Assembly: GCA_932521035.1 (NCBI GenBank)
Contig: OW051494.1
Span: 6,744,001 to 6,808,000 of the forward strand
DNA: 64,000 bases
Reading direction: 5' to 3'
Source of the DNA: Oscheius dolichura
Lineage: Eukaryota; Nematoda; Chromadorea; Rhabditida; Rhabditidae
Part shown: in pieces, positions 57,153 to 64,000 of the stretch
Numbering within the stretch: position 1 is the stretch's first letter
Layout: each line of letters begins with the position of its first letter
Notes under the pieces: generated by a model
The model's database searches: none
Told to the model about the DNA's origin: nothing
What the model saw: the letters and a program-made list of their open reading frames with translations, nothing else
Translations under genes and position numbers: made by a program

Positions 57153-57860
57153 TTATCCTGCTCGTGTGCCCATGCTCGGCCAACTTGTAGAAGCTGAACG
57201 GGGGGCGCGGCAAGAAGGAGGAGATGGCAGAGACGACCTCCCCGTGTTCCTCTGTCGAAGGAGGACGACGACATTGAGCTGGCCCGAGCGACCACCGCCT
57301 CTCCTGTCGCCACTAGCCCACGGAAGTGCTGGAGAAGAGCTCGGAGGAGGGCTAGTTTGGTTGATATGATTCACCATTTCCCACTCCTTGAAGACGTTGA
57401 CAACCCTCCTCGTCGTCGGCTCGTCTGTTCGCTGCAATTCAGTACAAAGAGATTAGTATAATCCCCCGTTGTCATTGACAAATCCGGGCAATTCTTCCTT
57501 ACCAAAATGTCCTTCATAACGAAGTAGGTTGCATTTCTTTTTTTCTCCGACCAATGATAATAATAGCTTTCGGAGTAAAACGCGCGCCCCCCGCGCACCC
57601 TTCTCTTTTTGTAAAATTGGCGGCGATAGGCAGATGCCCTCCTCGCGAGGGGCGAGGGGCGGTTACAGGTACTTTTTGTCGGCTCGAAACAATGGAAAAA
57701 TCTGGCGCCTGGTGAAGATATCGAAGACATCGAAGAGGAAGATGGAAAAATGGTCTCATCCGCTGCTTTGGCCACTTCTTCTGCCCTCCTCCCATCGTGC
57801 CATGGTTCTCCTGGACTTCTTTCTACTGTGGCAAGACTACTCGGGACGAGGCTGTTACTC
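57153..57860 (-). pseudogene. Coding-looking exons cut off at the transposon edge
   Basis: A frame with NSLVPSSLATVERSPGEPW, FPSSSSMSSISSP, YFVMKDIL and then, after a 74-base intron, RTDEPTTRRVVNVFKEWEMV runs toward the element and stops within ten bases of it. The segment FVMKDIL...TRRVVNVFKEW faintly resembles the N-terminal domain of Ras-family exchange factors (RVLNVLKKW). The rest of such a protein is absent. Either a gene was truncated when the element inserted, or these are chance frames. Confidence 0.25.
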
Positions 57861-58239
57861 AGGTTTCCTTATCTAAACAGGGGAAGCTTTATTTTGCCCT
57901 GCAGATGGCCATTCCGTGAGGCTCGCTTTTCCTCGCGGAAACACCATTTCGTCGGCCTTACAGTTCTCAACGGGCCGGCGCGGGTCGACGCGGGCCCGGT
58001 CACGGGCAGGCATGCTCTCTTTCCTCTTCTTGCATATCTTTATTCTTGACATCAAAAGTCTGACCTAGTGCCTGCTGCACCATTTCTTATTTCGATATTT
58101 TTCTGTCAGGGATAAGGATGGCAAGGAGACACCGACCCACGCCTGCCCGCCTCTGCTCGTTGAGTCTGCCGCGCAACTGGAAAATTTCTTTATTTTTTAT
58201 CATTAGACCCATGTAATAGGAGATTTTGCATCATTTTAG

Positions 58240-58780
58240 TATACCATACTTCACCATTTTGGGCCTGGCCCGGCCAGTATCGCTGTCTCTTGCGGCGTCT
58301 CCATGCCCGCCCCGGCTCGTTTGGCTGGTGCATGGGCCATCGTTATATCTCAGTCCTTTATGGTCCATTTTTGGAGATTAGAAAAGCAAAATGTACAGAG
58401 TTTGGTGGACACACCTCCAGTTTTCAAGTCCAGTTCGGAACCTTCGAGAGGAAAATCTGTAGCAATACGAATACTTGGCGAGACTACTGTTTCTAATCCG
58501 TTCGAATTGCTAGAAATTTTTATGTTAGAAGCTAAAAGCGAAGGTTCCGTCTAAAGATGTTACCGGGAAAAACTGATCACTTTCCTTTTTAAATATCCAA
58601 AAATGGTCTATAAATGACGGAGATATAGCGACGGCCCGTGTGTGTGCCAGAGTTGCCGAGCCGGCATCGGAGACGCGGGAAGAGATCGCGGGCCGGGCTT
58701 GTGCCATAGCTACGTTGAACCAAAATCCGAATCGCTCTAAATCTAAACAAGAGTGATATTTTATTTTTAGACTGAGAAAC
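58240..58780. repeat. Diverged inverted repeat
   Basis: The stretch around 58,295-58,390 and the reverse complement of about 58,585-58,690 align well: GCCATCGTTATATCTCAGTC against GCCGTCGCTATATCTCCGTC, then CCATTTTTGGAGATT against CCATTTTTGGATATT. Both arms encode related peptides in the same frame (HRYISVLYGPFLEI and RRYISVIYRPFLDI), so the ancestral unit may have been coding. The spacer is about 195 bases. Confidence 0.55.
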
Positions 58781-59134
58781 CATAAACTGTCCAAATTTCC
58801 AAACAACAGACGACTAGCGGCGCGATCTTCTCCGCGGCCGGAGGGATTGGAGACGTCGCATCGTCTCTGTGATATTTTGATCCATTTATGTGCCATGTTA
58901 TTCTCTTTTTTTGCCTGAAATAAAAAATGCAGTAATCAAATACTTTATCTCGTGTTTGTAGTTTCCAAAAGGCTCAAATCGCATACTTCCGTGGCTGGCC
59001 ATCTGTAGGCGGTGTTCCTCGAGTCCCTCCACTCCTCTGGGCCCCGCTCGTTGCATAAATATCTCTAAAAATCAAAATATATTACTATTATTACTCAATT
59101 CACCTGACTGCCATAATGATTTTTCAATTTCCAG
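58781..59134. other. Intergenic or unresolved 5' part of the next gene
   Basis: A GT/AG-like border at about 59,008 precedes a GC-rich segment that could be an exon, but no donor in a usable phase follows it. Nothing firm. Confidence 0.3.
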
Positions 59135-60610
59135 GTTGGTACGCTCGGCGAAAGCCAAAGTGAAGGGGTGGATAGGTTTGTACTTCCCTATTTCCGTAAT
59201 TCAACCTATTTTTAGCGCCACCCCAACCCATCCCGTCGCCCAGGAGATGTGACCCCCCTCTATGGGTCTTGCCTCCCAGCCCTGGTATCCTCCTCCGGAC
59301 CTTCGAAGACCAGGAGGACCACGAGGCAATGGACGACGAAGAGGCCCCCTCCATCGTGCCTGACCCGGATTCGCCCACGTCCGGAAGAGATGTTTCCACG
59401 TCATCTATAAAAAACGACCAAGTCGCCCCCACGTCTGGCGCCTGCTCCCTGTCCGTCAGCATGAGCCCTGGTGATAGAAGTCTGGAGGATAGCGGCCCTC
59501 CCACCAGCAGGCTCAGTCTGAGCCGCGGCGAGGATCCTGACGCCCAGGAGCAGCTCTTCTTGAGGAAAATCCGGCACCGGCCCAACTCGCTGTCCGCCCA
59601 GTCCTACAGCAGCTACGACAGCCGGATGTCGTACAACTCCGACGATTTTCTGGAGATGTTGGGTCTGGAAAAGGAGAGAGATGGAGAAGAAGATGTTGAA
59701 GGACCTGGAGAAGACATGGAAGAAGATGGAGGAGATGAGAAGGAGCCGGAGACTGAAGATGGAAGTGGAGGAGAAGAGAAGATGGAGATGGAGAAAGGAA
59801 GTGATGGTGGAGAGGAGACGATGCTGGAAGTGATTGGAGAAGGAGAAGAAGAAGACGACGAGAGTCTTCCCCCTCTCCCGGACGAGGATGACGACCGACA
59901 GCTGACCGAGCTGTACCCTCCTCCGGAAGACGACGACGAGGACGACGTGGAGCTGGCCCGCGCCCTCCAGTCGGAGACCTCCCCCTGCCACAGCCCGCTC
60001 CCAGTGGCAGCCGACGACAACGACCTGCAAAGGAGCCCCCAGGCGCGCAGTCCGCTTCCTGCGCCGCTACCGAAGACACCGAAGAAGCGCCGTGCCGCCG
60101 ACGACTTGCTGGGACCCAAGCCGCCGAAGAATCCGCGCCTCCCACTGGACCATGGCCGAGCCCGCCCTACCACCCGCGGCCACTCGGATCCCGTACCCCG
60201 TCCATGCCACCTCCCAACACCTCCGCCTCTTCCCCTGGCCACCAAACATCTGACCAGGAAGGAGTGCGAGGTTGTTCCATTCTAAAAACTTACATTAACC
60301 AACTTTTTTAGATATACCTGGCCTCGTACAGGGTGCAGATCCGGCTGGAGATGGAGAGCATCCGCCAGAGGATGAGACTTGGAGATACGACCGTCCTCGA
60401 TTTCGTGACGTCCCTCCAGCGCGACCTGCGCACCTCCATCCGCCTCCTCTCCCAGGCTTCGACGATGTCAGATGACCGCCTGTGCCTGGAGACCAAGACC
60501 GTTAGTTTTTTACCTCTTCCATCGTTTCTTCCTTGGCTATTCCATTGCAACATCGACTTTTTCAGCTGCTCATCCGGACCAACAGGCGCTACGCCTCCTG
60601 CCGTCCCTGA
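59135..60610 (+). CDS. Acidic protein of unknown family, 5' end not resolved
   Basis: The first exon in view (LVRSAKAKVKGWI) follows an acceptor (TCAATTTCCAG) and splices in phase to APPQPIPSPRR. A long exon continues with Ser-rich segments (SLSAQSYSSYDSRMSYNSDD), a Glu/Asp/Gly-rich block (residues ~160-240), a basic patch (PKTPKKRRAADDLL, a likely nuclear signal) and a Pro-rich stretch. The last two exons encode a helical end (ASYRVQIRLEMESIRQRMRL, FVTSLQRDLRTSIRLLSQA, LLIRTNRRYASCRP). About 440 residues from the first visible exon. I do not recognise the family; the helical C-terminus is the part most likely to show homology. The start codon is probably upstream of 59,135. Confidence 0.6.
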
Positions 60611-61752
60611 GTCCATGCTCGAAGGGAGTGCCCTTCCTAATCCCGGCCTCCCTTTACTCGTTCATCACTTCTACTCGAACATATTGTAAGTAGTTTCTTC
60701 TGAAAAAATCTGATGAAAACATTTTCAGACTCGAGTTACTGACCAACTTCTACTGGTTCTCTTTGTTCTCCTGCCAACTCGTCTTCCACTTGATGATGGC
60801 TCGTCGTCTATTCGTTGATGTCTTCCAGCTACTCGTCTACTGCTGCTTCTACTCGACTGATTACTGGATGCTCTGCCGACTTCTGCTACAGGCTGCTGCT
60901 ACTCGTCTCTCCGCTGACCTCCTCCAAGCGATCTCCTCCAGATGGCACCTTGTACTGACCCGACTGACTGCTGCTACTAGAAGGGATTGTCCGGCTCCAT
61001 TCCGGTCTCCCTTTACTCGTCTTCCTCGTCTACTCGAATTTTTGGTGAGCAGTTTCTTCTGAATGACATGATATAAATATCTTTAGACTCGAGAGACTAA
61101 CCAGCTACTGGTCTTCCTACTCGTCCTCCTCTACTGGCTGATCCGCGTCTACGCATCGCCGTCCTCCATCGACCCGACTGACTGCTACTTGCTGAGCCTC
61201 CACTGAGAGTTTCCACTGGCTGATCTACTCGTCCTCCAACTGGCGTGTCTTCTACTAGCTGATCCCTGATCCTCCAACTACTCGGCTACTGGTTGTCCTC
61301 GTCCTTGTGACCAATGACCTAATCTTTCGCTGGTCGTCGTCCTCCATCCAACTGGCCCGCAACTCGTCTTCCTGCTGACTATTTGCTTCCTCCATTGGCG
61401 TGTCCCTCTATTCGTCTCTGGTACTCGAGCACCTCGGAAGGATCACCCCACTACTCGCTGGATGGCCTTCATAGTCTACTCGAAGGGAGGCTACCCGACC
61501 TACTACTCGGCGTCTACTGGATCCCCCCACAAGGTAAGCCGTCTTTTCATAAAATAGACTGGAGCAGGGAGAAAGCAGAAACAAAAGAAAAACACTATTT
61601 TTTTTAGAGATCTTGTGTACCGGCGCTGTCTCTCCGCGATCCTGCCACGCTGGTCGCCATCTGGAGCCGCTACCGGCTGAGGAAAAGAACAGCGGCAAGA
61701 GCCGGAAGATGCTGCGGTATTGGCTAGAAGAGCCGACAGGACAGCAGGCAAG
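60611..61752 (+). repeat. Imperfect tandem repeats carrying intron-like units
   Basis: The sequence is built from CTACTCG, CTCGTC and CTGACTG-like words. A longer unit (GAAGGGA...CCGG.CTCCCTTTACTCGT) occurs at about 60,620 and 60,979, with a weaker third at about 61,482. Each of the first two is followed by an intron-like segment (GTAAGTAGTTTCTTCTGA...TTTTCAG and GTGAGCAGTTTCTTCTGA...CTTTAG) and then ACTCGAG. The part 61,609-61,752 is probably the leader of the next gene. Confidence 0.5.
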
Positions 61753-62414
61753 ATGGAAGAGGAGGAGCAAAAGGAAGAAAGGAAGAAGCCCCTCGAGCCC
61801 ACCCGAGCGCTACCTCCACTAGAGCCAAAAGGATGCCGGTCCCTCTCTGACCAGGTAATTTTCCTTTCCCTTCCAATAGCGCGCTTCGAAATTTTGCAAA
61901 CAAGAAGAAATTTTGGAAGTAAGAACAAAACATAGAGTGAGCGTAGATAAATTTACTTGGAAGAAAATATCACAAAAAACTCTTGGACTGAGGGGAGAAG
62001 CGAATTAGAAGCGAAGTGGGCAGGTCGAGTCGAAGAGGTGTCCACGCAATCAGTTGTCTCAGCCAAATAGGGGAAGACTCAACTTAACCAAAATTTTGTT
62101 AACCGGGAAATTTGAAAAACTTGAATTTGGAACTATAAAATGAATAAGAGAGAAACAAGAAAATAAGCAGAGTGTTTCAGTTACCCATTCTAAAGGGACA
62201 CCCATGGGATAGGCCTCGACCGCCGAGAACCCGGCCTCCGAAGAGGCAGACGCCCGGGGGACGCTCCGCTCTGGCTAGCCGACTCCAAGCCGTTCTCAAG
62301 GAGATCAAGAAGCGTTACTTCCTGCTCCAAACGAGAGACGCCGAAGTGGCAAAGATGGCTTGGCCCAAGGGAAGACGTCTTCCCGTCCTGAGGGATCCCT
62401 CCACTCAGTTTTGA
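61753..62414 (+). CDS. Unknown small basic protein
   Basis: Two exons, about 112 residues: MEEEEQKEERKKPLEPTRAL, PPLEPKGCRSLSDQ, then LPILKGHPWDRPRPPRTRPP, SALASRLQAVLKEIKKRYFL, LQTRDAEVAKMAWPKGRRLP and VLRDPSTQF. The second exon has a helix-forming part with many Lys/Arg and looks better conserved. The ~315-base intron is longer than usual here. Exon 1 itself begins after the acceptor TTTTTTTTAG near 61,608. No family recognised. Confidence 0.45.
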
Positions 62415-64000
62415 GGTGGGTTTCTTGACTTTTATTGGCCGAAGGAATTGAAATCCCTTTGAAGGGATGTAATGGGAAAAACGTATCGTTTGTAACTAGG
62501 TGTGTTTCAGTTTTGCTGCTATTCATCTTTGGAATTCTGTCCAAAGATGTAGGCAAGAGGGAGGGACAGCTGGAACAAGGAGAGCGACGGGACGAGACAG
62601 CTAGGTTCGTTGACTGCCCTCGTTCTTTTGTAATTGATGGTTTTTAGAAATCCATTCTATGTGTTCTCCCATGTCCCGTCAAGGCATCCACCCTCGAGGC
62701 CGGCTACCAGCTGCGGTGGAGGCGTATCCGGATGGACACCGAACAAGGTGTCCCGGAGAAGGGGATGCAAGAGAAGAGAAGGTCAGTTGTCTTGCGGCCG
62801 GTCTCTCCTAATCCCGATAATTTTCAGACGACCTCGTCATCTCTTCGCCGCTGTCGTCATCTGGACGACGTGGCTCCTCCTCCTTCGGAGCAGGTGGGGT
62901 GCCGCCTTGCGGTTATTTTTTCCGCGGGGTAGGGGGCAGGGCCGAGAGGGTTCCGGGTGATTGAGAACATGGCTTTGGCTCACTCTACTAGAGGAGCCAA
63001 GGCCATGTGGGGCGACTGCGGCATTCCTGACCTGAGGAGTTCGGGTTATGCCGGTCTGGGGCGGGCATATGGAGCGAGGGGTGGCCTCCGAGGATCCAGG
63101 GTGAACTCGGATGGGAATAGAGGCCGGGGAAGGACCCCAGAGAGGGGACGTCGGCGAGGTCTACGGGTGATCGCTTAGGTCTTCTCTTCCGACGTCGATG
63201 ACACGGACGGAATCTCTTCAGGGTTACTCTGCTCAAGGCCTTTTGACGGAAGGCATCGAGCAAGAGGCAGTGACAAGGACGGCAAGGGACGGAAGGATAG
63301 AGGAGACAGACGGGGAAAGGGCACATTGGGACGACGGCAGGATCCCCACGCATTAGGCTACTGCCGGGCTTCGACACGGGCTCCAGGTCTGGTTATCCCT
63401 CTAATTTTGTTGGTATGAAAATTTGGGGAGGCGGTAGCCGTGGATAGGGACAGTAGCCCGCCAGTTCATAGAGCGCGCGCCTTTTCGCCTGGATCGCGCT
63501 TTTTAATGAGTTCCAAAACCTTTTCCCCCTTCCTCGCTTCTCCCTCTCCTCTTTTATAGTATTCCTCCCCTTTTTTGTAACGCCCTCCCCTAGCGGAAAA
63601 GTAAGACACACTACACTTGAGCATGAAGGGGCGCGTATGGCAGTGCGGGGCAGGGGATGAGCAGGAGGACGGCAGCGGGGCCAGGACGGGAAGGTGGTTG
63701 GGGGTTTAGCTGGGAAGAGTAGAAAGGAGGAAGTAGGGAGTCAGCCCAGAGTTTTAGAATGGGTCGGGGATGAGCAGCTAGTGTGGGAATTAGAAGAGGA
63801 GGTGTGCGAGCGCTGCGGAGTAGTCAGTTAGAGCGAGCGGCACAGACAGGCAGGGGTGGGGCAGTTTTTGCAAGGGTCACCATCTCTATATTTCCCCCTC
63901 CCATCAAAATTTACCGCTACAGTAACCCAGTCTCTCTAATCGTCCTCCCAATCTTTGCCTTCTGTGACACAAGCCCCCTTGTTCGATGCAGTGTCCGTCC
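62415..64000. other. Weakly supported exons, then gene-poor end of window
   Basis: On the + strand, frames GYQLRWRRIRMDTEQGVPEK (about 62,699) and, after a 46-base intron, RPRHLFAAVVIWTTWLLLL join in phase and could belong to a gene whose start is unclear. From 63,000 onwards nothing coding is recognised; the sequence is purine-rich on the + strand with several GAGGACGGCAGCGGGG-like tracts. Confidence 0.3.

Overview
The window looks like nuclear DNA of a compact animal genome, most likely a nematode. The signs are tiny uniform spliceosomal introns (mostly about 35-50 bases, GT..TTTTAG or TTTCAG), strong splice acceptors directly in front of many start codons with no upstream exon (as expected for spliced-leader trans-splicing), very short spacers between same-strand genes, AATAAA signals, and a Cys/Gln-rich secreted protein of the nematode ABU/PQN pharyngeal-cuticle type. 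Most gene models below were assembled by hand from spliced reading frames, so exon ends are good to a few codons where a family is recognised and weaker elsewhere.

Layout. 0.95-3.0 kb (+): CCDC92-like coiled-coil protein. 3.2-6.6 kb (-), probably with a further 5' exon near 7.7-8.1 kb: an Argonaute with an intact slicer tetrad and an RG-rich insert in PAZ. 8.8-14.7 kb is an AT-rich island with a small unknown gene, ZCCHC8 (-) and two tandem TMEM177-like genes (+). 15.2-16.6 kb (+): ABU/PQN-type protein. 16.8-24.3 kb: a run of minus-strand genes (PAN-domain secreted protein, small secreted peptide, unknown Ser-rich protein, micro-membrane protein, unknown protein), with a LINE tail and one copy of a plus-strand 110-aa gene among them. 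A second, nearly identical copy of that gene block lies at 24.8-25.3 kb. 25.5-28.4 kb (-): terminal nucleotidyltransferase with what look like three LOTUS-like repeats. 29.9-33.3 kb (+): three tandem coiled-coil paralogues, each with the same promoter region. 34.1-40.2 kb (+): a 12-TM adenylyl-cyclase-like protein with decayed catalytic sites. 40.4-41.8 kb (-): TMEM144 homologue. 42.0-43.0 kb (+): unknown basic protein. 43.0-44.8 kb: gene-poor, with repeats. 45.2-48.5 kb is a second AT-rich island with CIAO2B, MRM2-type FtsJ methyltransferase and PAM16 head to tail. 48.7-54.9 kb: COMM-domain protein (+), rhomboid protease with EF-hands (-), Lys-rich unknown (+), TKL-like kinase (-). 55.2-57.1 kb: DNA transposon with long terminal inverted repeats. 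57.1-64 kb: weakly supported exons, inverted and tandem repeats, an acidic protein and a small basic protein.

How genes relate. The AT-rich islands carry conserved housekeeping genes (mitochondrial TMEM177, MRM2, PAM16; cytosolic Fe-S assembly CIAO2B; nuclear RNA-surveillance ZCCHC8) in likely trans-spliced clusters. The GC-rich parts carry signalling, small-RNA and lineage-specific genes. Argonaute and the nucleotidyltransferase could act in the same small-RNA pathway, but nothing in the sequence proves it. The items most worth a second look are the nucleotidyltransferase-LOTUS combination and the adenylyl-cyclase pseudoenzyme.
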